Shown piece after piece: positions 49,038 through 59,220 of a DNA stretch of 64,000 nucleotides. The position numbers and the translations under genes were made by a program. The DNA comes from CAVOGJ01 sp963700865. Its GTDB lineage: Bacteria; Planctomycetota; Planctomycetia; Pirellulales; Pirellulaceae. Numbering within the stretch: position 1 is the first letter of the stretch; the number at the start of each line of letters is the position of its first letter. Under the pieces are notes generated by a model. The model was not told the origin of the DNA, made no database searches, and saw nothing but the letters and a program-made list of their open reading frames with translations. The stretch is from NCBI GenBank assembly GCA_963700865.1, contig CAVOZC010000016.1, positions 124,001 through 188,000 of the forward strand, given 5' to 3'.

Positions 49038-50323
49038 GGTTTCACCAGTGCCAGATTGTCCGCCGTGGGATCACCGGCGCAGAACATCTCATCGGCCGCC
49101 GCGAGCACGATTTTCTTGTCGGGAAATCGCAAGGAGTCGTAGACGGCGTTGAATTGGTGGCACGCAGTTGACAGAGTGTCACGATTCCCTAGCTGCAATG
49201 AGGCGAGTTGCAGGCCGTACAGCGCCTTCAGGCTGCAGGGGTCGAAATGCAACACGCGACGAAACTGCCTCTCGGCCCGATGAACCTCGGCGGAATTCAA
49301 GGCGTGGATGCCCTGTCGCATCAGGCCACGGCACGCCTCGCGCCGCAGGGGCCCAGCCGAGGCGTCATCGGCAGCGATTGCCAAGTACTCCGACTCGGCC
49401 AAATCTCGTTGCTTCATTCGCTCATGTTCTTTGGCAATTTGCAGGCGAGCCAGCAGGGTGCCGTAGCCCGCATGTCGTTCGAGCAGACCGCGTTGTGACA
49501 GGTACCAGGTATCTTGTCGTAGGGGTGGCCACAGGTCGGCCGCCTCTTCAAGATATCGAATGGCAACGTCATGCTGACCTCGATGCGTCGCCTCGGCGGC
49601 GGAGGCGACCGCTCGGCTGGCCGCGAATGGCCGCACCCACATCAAGCCGACCAGTACGAGACCGCCGATGACCAGCGAGCGCACGGCGATCTGCACCAGG
49701 CGCACGTCGAGTTGCCAATGGCGGAACAGACACGTCAGCAACAGCAGTCCGGTACCCGTCACGGCCAGGGCCCAGCCCGCCCCAAAGAACTGGCAGAACG
49801 TGTTGTTGTAGCCCAGCCAGTCCACCAGAGTTGGTAGTCGAGTCAAGCGGAGTTCGGACACGGACCATGTCGGCAAATCCGTAATCATGACCTGTCGAGG
49901 CGAATCGGCAACGAACATCCGCATCTGCGACGGGAGGTCCTTGTACTCCCGCGAGCGGTAGATGTCCCCGCCCAGCCAGCAAAGATTCTCATGCTGCATT
50001 TGCAACCAGGCAGCTCGCGCCGCGGTCGGCGCCTCGCAGGCAAGCACGGCGAAGGGAAACGCCAGCGTCAAGAGCAGGCTCGACGTCACCAGGATCACCG
50101 TCGCGGGATTGGATCGGCGAACAAGCAACCAGCTCGTGATCGCCATGCCAGCCAGCGCTAGTGTTCCCCGCTGAAAGGCGAGCGTGATTCCCAAGTCGCG
50201 GGCTCGAATGAGAAGCCCGCCGCCGTCCTCCGCGGTGGGAATCTGAAACCAGGGTCGCGCGCCGCACAGAACGAGGCAACCGCCGGCCGAGAGGGCGAGC
50301 AAGATCAATAGGAGTTTTCGCAT
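49034..50323 (-). CDS. Membrane protein with C-terminal TPR-like repeats
   Basis: The ATG at 50323 (alternative 50338) gives about 429 residues: helices at about 3-22, 45-65, 75-90, 185-205 and 215-232, with a periplasmic loop between the third and fourth. From about 245 the sequence is helical with TPR-like pairs (AIRYLEEAADLWPPL, AERQFRRVLHFDPCSLKALY). The stop overlaps the GT-C start (ATGA) and the start lies inside the preceding gene's end. O-antigen ligase-type function cannot be shown. Probably an assembly partner for the glycan cluster. Confidence 0.75.
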   Translation of the reverse strand: MRKLLLILLALSAGGCLVLCGARPWFQIPTAEDGGGLLIRARDLGITLAFQRGTLALAGMAITSWLLVRRSNPATVILVTSSLLLTLAFPFAVLACEAPTAARAAWLQMQHENLCWLGGDIYRSREYKDLPSQMRMFVADSPRQVMITDLPTWSVSELRLTRLPTLVDWLGYNNTFCQFFGAGWALAVTGTGLLLLTCLFRHWQLDVRLVQIAVRSLVIGGLVLVGLMWVRPFAASRAVASAAEATHRGQHDVAIRYLEEAADLWPPLRQDTWYLSQRGLLERHAGYGTLLARLQIAKEHERMKQRDLAESEYLAIAADDASAGPLRREACRGLMRQGIHALNSAEVHRAERQFRRVLHFDPCSLKALYGLQLASLQLGNRDTLSTACHQFNAVYDSLRFPDKKIVLAAADEMFCAGDPTADNLALVKP

Positions 50324-51791
50324 TGATCGGCTTCCCACTGTGCCCGCACGATGTTGTTGGCTTCTTCGGCGGCGATCAGATCACCGTCAAGGAGCGCGAA
50401 GTGGCCGTCGACAATGACTCTTTCATCTTCATCCAGGCCCGCGCGTATTTCGGACCAACGTCCCACGGTATCGCCCAGCACGACCTGCTTTTTTACGAAG
50501 CCATCTTCGCAAGCAACGTAGACCACACCCTTCCCCGCCGAACGTGAAACGACGGCCTGCGAAGGCACGAACAAAGACTCAAGCGGCTTGCGGACTCGAG
50601 CGAATCCCGACAAGCCGATGGCGACCGGCGGCTTGTCGGCCGCTAGTGCAAACCGCACGGGAAACGACGAGGGCCATTCGGGAGCTCCCGTTCCCGAAGG
50701 ACGGATCGGGCGGTTGACTTCGGGTCCGCTGCCGCTGAAGGTGACGATGGGTTGGACGCCGGTGACGCGGGCCTGGAAGGGCTCGCCGGCGAACGCTTCC
50801 AGTTGGACCGTGGCCGCATCCCCCGGCTGGATCCTGCCGATGACCGTCTGGTCGTAATGCGCTTCGAACCAGCGGCCGACCGCCAGCACCAGTGCGGGGC
50901 GGCCTGGGTCCTGGTTGTATTCGCCCTCATTGACCAATCGGCGTTCGACAATCCCATCCGCGGGGGCAAAGATATCGTGGTCGGCCAGCTCGCCTCGCCG
51001 TTGTTCATAGGCCAGGGCGGCGGCACGCAATTCGGCCTCCGCGATGCGGATGCTTTGCTCGTGCCCAAGTTGCGACTTTTGCAGTGAAACCTCGGCTTTT
51101 TCTACCTCGGCGGAGATCTTGATGTTTTCCAATTTGCGGTGCAGCAGTTGCTCTTTGCTGATGAGCTTTTCGCGATAGAGTTCCTCGGCACGCCGATCCA
51201 GTTCTTGCTTGATCTGGGCCTGTTCCTTCGTCGAGGTGGCCTCGATCGCATCATGCACGGGTTGTTCCTGCCCCAGCACGTAAACGGTCCCGATCTTGGT
51301 GCGGGCCAACTCCGCCTGAGCAATCTCCCAGGCGACTTTGGCAGCATCCAGTCGCAAGCGGGCCTGGGTTTTGTCAAGTTCGATCAGCAGGTCGCCTTGA
51401 CGAACTTCCTCGCCCACTTCCACGTGCACGCGATGGATGCGCCCAGAGGCACGATCGGTACCAAGACGGGTTGGGAGCGGACGAAACCTTCGCCAGTGAA
51501 GTATTGGGTCAAGCTGCCGCGAATAGGGGTAGCCGTCCTGACCGGCAGCGGTGTGCCCTCTTGACGCAACAATGCTGCGTAGCCAAGTCGGGATGTGTAC
51601 ATGCGACTTTGGGGATCGACATAGCCTGGCCAGGCAATATAGCGGAGCACGAAGTAAGAAGCGGCAATGGTCGCGCTAGCGAGACATAGCCACAATACGA
51701 TGCCAAGAAAGTGCTTGAGCGCCCGCCAGACAATTTCGGCAACACGGACCCATTTCTCATGCGGATGATAGGTGCTGAGATGGGCAGTCAT
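50305..51791 (-). CDS. HlyD-family periplasmic adaptor protein, one frameshift
   Basis: The ATG at 51791 overlaps the neighbour's stop (ATGA). The N-terminal frame holds a membrane helix (FLGIVLWLCLASATIAASYF). Near 51430 the frame changes to VHVEVGEEVRQGDLLIELDK, the lipoyl-type half motif, followed by a long helical hairpin (AQIKQELDRRAEELYREKLI) and the second lipoyl half IFAPADGIVERRLV. A beta-barrel domain ends the protein. Membrane-fusion proteins usually serve an ABC or RND exporter; none is adjacent in this cluster, although ABC-2 genes lie at 40127-42344. Confidence 0.83.
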
Positions 51792-52762
51792 TGATAACGC
51801 CACTCCAGGTATGATTTCAGCGGCGGCAGGTTGATGGCAAGCAAGAGCAAAATTTCTCCAGCCAACTGTAGCACGCGCCACGCCACGGCAATCGAGACGG
51901 CTTGTTCGACAGGCAGCCAGTTCATCAGCACAACCGATAGAGTCGCCTCACGTACCACAATCCCACCTGGTGCGATGACGACAAAAAATCCGATCAGCCA
52001 GGCAATGGCATTGCCTCCCACCACGGCCAGCAGAGGCACCGTCGATTGCGGGCTCCAGGCGTTGACCAGGCAGTAGAGTGCCAGCCCATTCAAGCTGTTG
52101 ATGAAGATGTAATAACAAGCCACGCCCAGCGCGCGGAAGGGATGCGTTCGAGGTACCCCCAAGGCTCTCCGTAGATCGGCTTCCCGGTCCGACGGTTGGC
52201 GGAGCCGCCAGAGGAGGGCCAGGACACCGCAGGCCACTAGCAACGCGGCCAGCCACGGTGCGAAACGGGCTGCCTGGGGGGGCAAATGTTGCAGCCCTTC
52301 TCGCATCGGACGTCGGTAGAAAAAGGTTGCGCAGCCGGCGAGTAGGGACCAGCTGGTCAGAGTGTAACCGAGTTCGACCACCAGACTCGCAGCGCCGACT
52401 CCCAGTGGCACTTGATGCCGCGTGACGGCCACCGAGCGGGCACCCAGATTCCACACACTTCCAGGAATCCAGCGACACGCCTCGCACTTCAGCCAGAGCG
52501 TGATGCCGGTCGCTACATTGATGGGCGCTTGTAGCAACCGTAAAACGAGCGTCCAGCCGAAGGCATTCAGCAGGCAGTAAGTTAAATATAACGCCAGTGA
52601 CATGACAATCGGGAGCAGGCGAACGGGACCCGGGCTGGTGGCCAGCTCTTGGAAGCAGGCAGCGAACGCGGCCGACATCCCGGTGGTAATCACGGCCACG
52701 ATCGCGATGGTAAGCAAGCGTTTCAGCCAAGGGCTGCATGCGGTCAGGTCGACGCTACGCAT
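51788..52762 (-). CDS. Lysylphosphatidylglycerol-synthase-type TM / flippase-like protein (UPF0104)
   Basis: The protein has 324 residues with about eight hydrophobic segments. The typical features are LNAFGWTLVLRLLQAP, CRWIPGSVWNLGARSVAVTR and the late GFFVVIAPGGIVVREATLSVVL, a motif (PGGxGxRE-like) conserved in the LPG_synthase_TM family. No lysyl-transferase domain follows. Its start overlaps the end of the GT4 gene by 19 bp and its stop overlaps HlyD. In this context it probably moves a lipid or polyprenyl carrier; this is inferred. Confidence 0.85.
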   Translation of the reverse strand: MRSVDLTACSPWLKRLLTIAIVAVITTGMSAAFAACFQELATSPGPVRLLPIVMSLALYLTYCLLNAFGWTLVLRLLQAPINVATGITLWLKCEACRWIPGSVWNLGARSVAVTRHQVPLGVGAASLVVELGYTLTSWSLLAGCATFFYRRPMREGLQHLPPQAARFAPWLAALLVACGVLALLWRLRQPSDREADLRRALGVPRTHPFRALGVACYYIFINSLNGLALYCLVNAWSPQSTVPLLAVVGGNAIAWLIGFFVVIAPGGIVVREATLSVVLMNWLPVEQAVSIAVAWRVLQLAGEILLLLAINLPPLKSYLEWRYQ

Positions 52763-54047
52763 GATAGCTCCGGCGATCGTTTCGCATGTGGCGACGGAAT
52801 ACGATCTGTCGCAACTGCTTGCAGATAGATCTGTTCCAGCCGCTCGGTGATGCGACTCCAGCAGAATCGCTCACGGGCGAATTCCATGCCCGCCGCTGCC
52901 ATCCGTTGGGCTCGCTGGGGGTCTCGCAGTAGGGCCAGGATCGCTTCGGCCAATCGCGCCGGGTCCTTTTGCGGGACCAGCAGCCCGGTCACCTCATGGA
53001 CCACCGCATCGGGGATACCTCCCACGGCAGAACAGACCACCGGTTTGCCATGGGCGTAGGCCTCGATGGCGCCCACCCCCAGCCCCTCGGTGTCTCCCCG
53101 GTCGTCCACGACGGAGGGATTCACCCACAGATCGCATTGAGCATACTCCTCGTTCAGTCGTTCGTTGCTGACAAAGCCCAGGAATTCCACATGGTCGCGG
53201 AGAGCGAGTTCGTCGCACAATCGTTCCAATGCGGCCCGCTGATCCCCGTCACCGGTGATGATGAATTTGGCCGGCAACGCTGCCAGGACTCGGGGAGCGG
53301 CCCTCAGCAGGTACTCGACGCCCTTGCGTTGTATCAAGCGGCCCGTAAACAGGATTCGCGGCACTTCGTTGGGGACGTGGAATTCCGCTTGGGGTTCGAC
53401 GGTCGAGCCAAACGCCAGCACTTCAGCCTCTCTGCCCGACAGTTCCCTGATCTTGGCCGCGGTATCGCTACTATTGGCGATCAAGATATCAGCCCGCATT
53501 AGCGCCCGTTTCAAACAGGCGCGGACCCACGGTTTGCGGCGTGCCAATGCGAATTCCGCGCCATGGCAGGTCATCACCAGCGGAGCGCCGCAAATCGCGG
53601 TCGCGGCAGCGCCTATCGGCGCATGGGGAAACGGCCAGTGGACATGCACGATGTCAAAGGAATGTAATTGGGCAAGCCGTCGGGCCGCCAGGCAGCCCAT
53701 GAGAACGTACGGGGCTCCGAGCAGTTGGTACCACGGATTGCGGATGCGATTGGCGCACCCTGCTCATGCGTCAAGCGTTCCCAGCGGCGGGGGCTGTAGC
53801 GGAATCGCTTGACGGCCACGCCATCGATCGCATGGTCGGCAAGTCCTTCGTAAGAAGGCGCCAGCACCGTCACTTGGTGTCCGCGGTCGACCAGGTGACG
53901 AATCGATTCCCGCAGCCAGGGAACCGCATAGTCGGCCTCATGCCGCGGATAGGTCGAGGCAATCACGGCCACCTTGAGCGATGTCGGAGCGTCAGCGGCC
54001 AACGTTGTCGCGGCATCCGGCACAAAAGAGGTCGCATGGATAGGCAT
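52744..54047 (-). CDS. GT4-family glycosyltransferase, one frameshift
   Basis: It starts at an ATG at 54047 with MPIHATSFVPDAA; VAVIASTYPRHEADYAVPWL follows, the usual GT4 N-terminus. Near 53755 the frame changes (HEQGAP then NRIRNPWYQLLGAPYVLMG). Acceptor and donor domains: DIVHVHWPFPHAP, PRILFTGRLIQRKGVEYLLR, and the late GLGVGAIEAYAHGKPVV (E-x7-E-like region). Retaining transferase on a nucleotide sugar. In the present sequence its first part is read in the same open frame as the upstream GT2, so the boundary is inferred from homology. Confidence 0.82.
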
Positions 54048-55160
54048 GGTGGCTCGGAAAATCGTAGGCACGGTAAGTATCGTCAGTGAGGGAGTCGGGT
54101 TGCCGCGGCCGCAATGCCGGTATCGATGGATATGGGTAGCGAGCGCTTGCGCTCTGGTGGGACCCCGCAGGATCATTTCGCAGACAAGACCCGCCAGGCA
54201 GACGGCCACACCCATCCCCACAAAGATGGCGGCGGTCAACATCTTGACCATGGCGATTGTGGGCGAACCGGGCTGGAAGCACGCCCAGGTCGCCAGCAGA
54301 GTCGCGATCAGAAAATAGACGCTCGCCACCGTATTGAAGAAATGAGACGGTCGGTAGCGATACCGCAGCAAGAAGCCGATCGAGAGCATGTCGCTGAATC
54401 CGCGCAAGAAACGCTCAACACCATACTTGCTCCGCCCGTTCTGCCGCGGATGATGTTTGATCTCAATCTCCGCCGACCGAAAGCCCAGCATGTTGGCCAG
54501 GCAGGGGACCATCCGGTGCAGTTCGCCGTGCAGCGTGAGGCGACGAGCCAGCTCTCCGCGGTAACACTTGAAACCGCAATTATGGTCATGCAGCCGGACT
54601 TGACCGAAGAAACTCAAGAGGCGGTTGAAGACGCGACTGGGCAACACCTTGTGCCAGGGATCGTGTCGGACTCGCTTCCAACCGCTGACCAGATCGAATC
54701 CTTGTTGCAGCTTTGCCAGAAAACGCGGTATTTCACGCGGGTCGTCCTGCAGGTCTCCGTCCAGCGTAAAGACGATTTCGCCCCGTGACACACGAAAGCC
54801 CGCAGCCAGCGCCGTGGCCTTGCCCGCGTTGTATCGCAGCTTCAGGCCTCGGACACGTGACGGGTGCTCCGCCACCAGTTGCTCAATGATCGACCACGAG
54901 CGATCGCGACTGCCATCGTCCACAAAGATGATTTCGTAGCTGTCATCGTGAGGCGTGTTTTCGCAGAGCTGATGAAACAGAGTCTCAATCGACTCGTCTT
55001 CGTCATGCACGGGCACTACGTACGAATACCGAGGCTGCACGGCGTTCTCAACGGGCTCTCGCAATTCGCCCCTGACCAGAGCCAGCAAGTCATCGAGCGA
55101 GTCCAACCGGTTGTCAAGCGCAGTCTGATGTTGGAAGGCTGTGGGAGTCGGTAGCGACAT
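54048..55160 (-). CDS. GT2-family glycosyltransferase (dolichyl-phosphate-sugar synthase-like)
   Basis: The ATG at 55160 (alternative 55235). Motifs: YSYVVPVHDEDESIETLFHQ, IIFVDDGSRDRSW, LDGDLQDDPREIPRFL (DxD-type), and CGFKCYRGELARRL. Two C-terminal helices (about 275-300 and 305-330) follow, as in DPM1/GtrB-like enzymes. The end is unclear: no stop separates it from the GT4 in this frame, while adjacent frames also run on, so either a real fusion or a lost stop by indel. It probably charges a polyprenyl phosphate with a sugar for the GT-C enzyme of the cluster. Confidence 0.82.
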
Positions 55161-55487
55161 GGCAGACTCAGGAGGCGGGAAGTCTTGGGGCGAGCTTGGG
55201 GTGGCCGAGCCGTCGAAGTGCGGCCAAAGAAACATAGCTCAGCGACATCTCTCACAGACGCCCCGCGGCACGCGGCACGATCAGACCGTTGTTTTGTAAT
55301 CGTTATGGCCGACCCGACCCGCAAATTCGAAGCCGTTTTGGGGGCGATGGTGATGAGATAGCAGGGACCCGCTTGGGGTCGTCGTCCCGATGATCGATCG
55401 AGGCCCGACAATCGGCCCGATGCGAAACGACGAATCCGTGCCACGCTGTGCGAAGTGGGTGCCGCCCCGTGGGCACGGCCAAATGGC
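55161..55487. other. Intergenic gap, no gene recognised
   Basis: Between the GT2 start and the DUF1570 stop. No hairpin with T-tract and no family-like frame was seen. It should contain the promoter of the glycan cluster. Confidence 0.4.
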
Positions 55488-56937
55488 TTAGCGGCCGAGG
55501 CTCTTGACCTTGGCCATCTGGTAGTCGGCCTCCCGCTCATTGCGGCAGATAAAGGAGAAGAATTTGGCCGTCTTTTCCTGGGCCTCCATGGCCTCCCGCC
55601 AGCGGCGAGCCCCATCGGGAGACGTGGTCTTCATCACCTGAATTTGAAAGGCCCGACCCCGTTTGACGACTGACTTGACCACGTAATGCGTCTGATTCGC
55701 AATGGGATCCACATATCGCTCCAACATTTTCTTGCTCGTCAGGTACTCACCGACATGCTGCTCAAGTTCTGCGTAATTGTCACCAAAATGTTTGTCGAAT
55801 AATTCGGTGGGTTCCTTCTCGAAAGGCTTGCTGTGAGAGACATCCGCCAGGTATGCCGCGAACGCGTCGGGCTCCTTATTGGCCAGATAATGCACCAGTC
55901 CCCACGCGACCGCATACCCGTCCGCGTCCAGGTCCTGGGTGTTCACGGTGGCGGCCAGTAGCTTCCCGTCGGCCTTCATTTTCAATAGGGACCGCATCCG
56001 CAGGTCATTGATATCGCCGGCTTGATTCCATTTCAACGTTCGTTCGGGCATTTCGCTCCCGTTCTGGCGGACCAGACGCGAATTGACCCGCAGCGGACAA
56101 AAATACTCGGGCAACCCTTCACTAATCCACATCGGCCAATTCGAGAGTCGCAGTTGGACCCCCGTGTTTGCGAGCAATTGGTGAATTCCTTCGTGCGCAA
56201 TCGTGTAGGCAGCCTCTTTCAATGCGTATTCGGGTGCCGCGTCGGACAATTCGAGGTCTTCATAAAGAATGACGTGGTTGCTGAGCTGGCTGTAGTAAGC
56301 GACAACTTCCCGAGGCATATGCTGATAATCGTCAAAGGCCTGCCGGCTGGGCATAATCACGACGACCAGCGGCAGCGAGGGCGGTTGCAAGGGCAAGCCC
56401 CAGGCAATCAATTGCCGCACCACGCCCGGATACATGGACGTGAGGATGGATGCGCGTTTGCAAATAAAATGCGTCGCTACACGCATAGACAAACACGTAA
56501 GGCTTGGCGAGTTCGACCTTGAAGTCGCCGAACCCGGCGGCTTTCAGTGCCTGCCGCATCGCGTTCTTGCTGGGGCGTCCCAGCGGCTGATCCGTGTCTC
56601 GCACGCGACTGGCGGCCAACATCTCCATCTCGCCCGTGGGCAGTACGACGAGCTTCTGGGGGCCAAAATCGGCATAGAGAAGGGCTGTCGATTCGCCGGC
56701 GGCCGTGCGGACCTCCAGCACTTGTCCGTCGCCCAACGTAGGCGTCACACTGGCGGGCACGGAAAGTCCCGTTTGCCGCTGGTTCGCCGGGGCGGCCCGC
56801 GGCGGAGGCGATTCCTCCGTGCCCGCGGGCTCTTGGCCAAGCAGGCACCGTAGGCCGAGAAGTGTGAGAAATAGACCCGCCCAGGTCCCCCGCCAATAAC
56901 GGCCGGGACGAAACGCAGTGCAAAACTGTGAAGGCAT
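55488..56937 (-). CDS. DUF1570 metallopeptidase-like secreted protein, one frameshift
   Basis: The first frame starts at 56937 with MPSQFCTAFRPGRYWRGTWA and a membrane-inserting signal (GLFLTLLGLRCLL). It passes through PYVFVYACSDAFYLQTR and, near 56455, continues in another frame as ASILTSMYPGVVRQL. The metal-binding motif HEGIHQLL (HExxH) lies in YTIAHEGIHQLLANTG, followed about 20 residues later by WISEGLPEYF, the third ligand region. Gluzincin-like fold expected; exported protease or peptide-binding enzyme. It is directly followed (on its strand) by a gap, and preceded by the TIGR03790-like gene 24 bp away. Confidence 0.85.
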
Positions 56938-56961
56938 GGCAGACAAATGGCAAGAGTTGTT

Positions 56962-59103
56962 TTAATGGAAAAATAGAGGCCCCGCGATGGCTTGCGTGCC
57001 GACGTCACCAAACGATATCCGCATTCGGGGCCGTCCCACGAAGCTGACAGCCAGACGCAGGCGATGAATTCCCTTTGCCAGATTGAGCGGGATTTCGACT
57101 CGCTCCCGTTGCTTGCGCGGAGACAGGCGGAGGGCGACGATGCCGTCCACCGACAGTTCAAAGCCTCCCAGCATGTCGATCTGGAATTGGTACAGTCCTG
57201 TATGCGGAACATCGAACGAGGCCTGCAGTGTAATCGATTCATTGCGCTGGACGCCGGCGTTTTCCAGCCAATTGGCCGGACCCGTCGAGCCGATCGAGTG
57301 ACGGCTGCCGTCGGCCAGCGTCAAATACACGCCGGGTCGGGCATCCCGTCCGACGGCCGCCGGTCGAGCCGGAAGCGGCTGACCCGGTTGCACGTCCAGA
57401 CGCACCGGGGGGGCGAACACGTTCTCCAACTTGTCGTCACTGATTCCCGCGACGAGCAGTGATACCGGGCCAAGCCCCAGCGTAACCGCCGGCACTCGCA
57501 CCGTTCCCTGGTCACCCGGACATGCTCCGACAAACTGATGTTGGTGGAACACCACGATCCGTTGCTTTTGAGGAGACGCCACCTCGAGATCAAGCGGCAG
57601 GTCCCAGGGAATGCGGTTCTCAGCGGGCGGCTTGACCTCGATCGTGGATGCTCGGTTGGCGACCTCGATCGGAATCGTCAAACGACCCTGGGTCTGGATC
57701 AGGTCGTCGGTGATGCCGACCACGCGAATTTCGTGGTATCCGTCCGGCATGGTTTTCGAGTCAAAGCGATAGGTATCTCCGGGAGGACCCGTGTGTCGCT
57801 TAATCCCATCGATGTAGATCTCAAAGCGGGCCACTCCCGCGTTGGGACTCGCCTGTGCCGTGGGCGTCAGGGTGACTTCCCCGGAAACCGACTGCCCGGG
57901 CCGCACATCGTCCGTGGCCACGACGGGGATGCGGGCGAATGGCTGGCACAACGGATCTCCCACAAGCAGCAACTGGTAGGGGGCTCGAACGGCCAGATAG
58001 AACGATTCGGCCAGCGAGCAGCCTCGGAAATAGTGGAGGTACATCGTCGGATGCGGGAACTTGTCAATCATCGCATAGGGTTCGATGACCGTACCGCTAC
58101 TGCCGGCGGCGCCGTACTTGAGCGGTTCGGACAAGGGCGTCTGCGTGGCATTCTCCGAAAGGATACCCCCGAAACTCGTCAGATTATCCACAATGGCTCC
58201 CGGCAGCAGCCGACTCTTGGTGGACGCCCAATTGTAAGCGGCCTTTCCCAGGCACGCGCCCAGCACATCGTCTTTCTGGCGTGGCACCTTGTCATCCAGA
58301 ATCTCCGCGCGGGCTCCTGCCCGCCGTAGGGCAGCGACCGCGTCGTCAAAATAGGGTGACCGTGTCTTGGATCGTATGTCGCCGTTGGCCAGGAAATAAA
58401 ACGTGCCCTCGGGACGTGTCCCGTCCGCCTGGGCGCTCCGTTTGAGGTAAGCGATCACTTGTTCCAAACTGTTGCCGCGTCCACTGGTGTAGCCCAACAT
58501 GGTGGAAAGCAGATAACGACGTCCCCCGGCCGCCGGCCGGCTCGCCGCCCAGCGGACCGTGTTGGAAAATCCCCGGCTGGCATCCGCGGCGACGCTCGTG
58601 GAGGCATATTCGTTATTCGGCCGCCATAGATCCTGTGACTGGCGGCTGAGGACCGACTCGTACAAGAACGTCAATCCGGTGATCGACCCGGACCTGAACT
58701 TTCCCGTCTGTTCGGCCGAAAAGTCAATCTCGTAGGGAAAGTCCGCCGAGTACACGACGTAATCGATCTGATCACCCAGCTTGCGCTTATTGATGGTATC
58801 GATAATCGGCTGCAGGATTTGCGAACGAAACGTCGCGATGTCCGTTTTCTCCACCGAACCGGACCAGTCGAGAAACAGCACGTTTGCCGCGGGGATGGAT
58901 CGCAACTCGCAGTAATGATTCGCGATGGCGCGCGATGTCCAACTACGGCTGTTGACGACGAGAAAGACGTTTTCCGGTCCGCCGCCCGCCTGACATGGCT
59001 GGACTCGGCCGCAACAGAGTGCACCGATGGCGAGCAAGCGGCAAACCAGATGGAATCGAGAATTGGCAGAAATTGTCAAGGATGTGCTTTGAAAAAAATG
59101 CAT
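56962..59103 (-). CDS. TIGR03790-like secreted protein with C-terminal PA14-like domain
   Basis: The protein has 713 residues. After a signal (about 1-39) the domain begins with NVFLVVNSRSWTSRAIANHY and RSIPAANVLFLDW, diagnostic of the TIGR03790 family. The block runs to about 390 (YLLSTMLGYTSGRG, YLHYFRGCSLAESFYLAV). Two Ig-like strands-rich regions follow (about 395-570), then a PA14-like end (LYQFQIDMLGGFELSVDG). Some family members have a caspase-like fold, but no His-Cys pair can be assigned here. The gene is adjacent to the HEGIH protein, 24 bp apart, on the same strand. Confidence 0.82.
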   Translation of the reverse strand: MHFFQSTSLTISANSRFHLVCRLLAIGALCCGRVQPCQAGGGPENVFLVVNSRSWTSRAIANHYCELRSIPAANVLFLDWSGSVEKTDIATFRSQILQPIIDTINKRKLGDQIDYVVYSADFPYEIDFSAEQTGKFRSGSITGLTFLYESVLSRQSQDLWRPNNEYASTSVAADASRGFSNTVRWAASRPAAGGRRYLLSTMLGYTSGRGNSLEQVIAYLKRSAQADGTRPEGTFYFLANGDIRSKTRSPYFDDAVAALRRAGARAEILDDKVPRQKDDVLGACLGKAAYNWASTKSRLLPGAIVDNLTSFGGILSENATQTPLSEPLKYGAAGSSGTVIEPYAMIDKFPHPTMYLHYFRGCSLAESFYLAVRAPYQLLLVGDPLCQPFARIPVVATDDVRPGQSVSGEVTLTPTAQASPNAGVARFEIYIDGIKRHTGPPGDTYRFDSKTMPDGYHEIRVVGITDDLIQTQGRLTIPIEVANRASTIEVKPPAENRIPWDLPLDLEVASPQKQRIVVFHQHQFVGACPGDQGTVRVPAVTLGLGPVSLLVAGISDDKLENVFAPPVRLDVQPGQPLPARPAAVGRDARPGVYLTLADGSRHSIGSTGPANWLENAGVQRNESITLQASFDVPHTGLYQFQIDMLGGFELSVDGIVALRLSPRKQRERVEIPLNLAKGIHRLRLAVSFVGRPRMRISFGDVGTQAIAGPLFFH

Positions 59104-59220
59104 GCCAGCTGCCCACGACGTTCAGGCATTGTACGATAAACGTGCGTACCCGACGATACGCGGCCGCCAACGCATTCGTTCGCGTTGAAATCGAGGGAAC
59201 TGACCGGGGAGAACGAGGAC

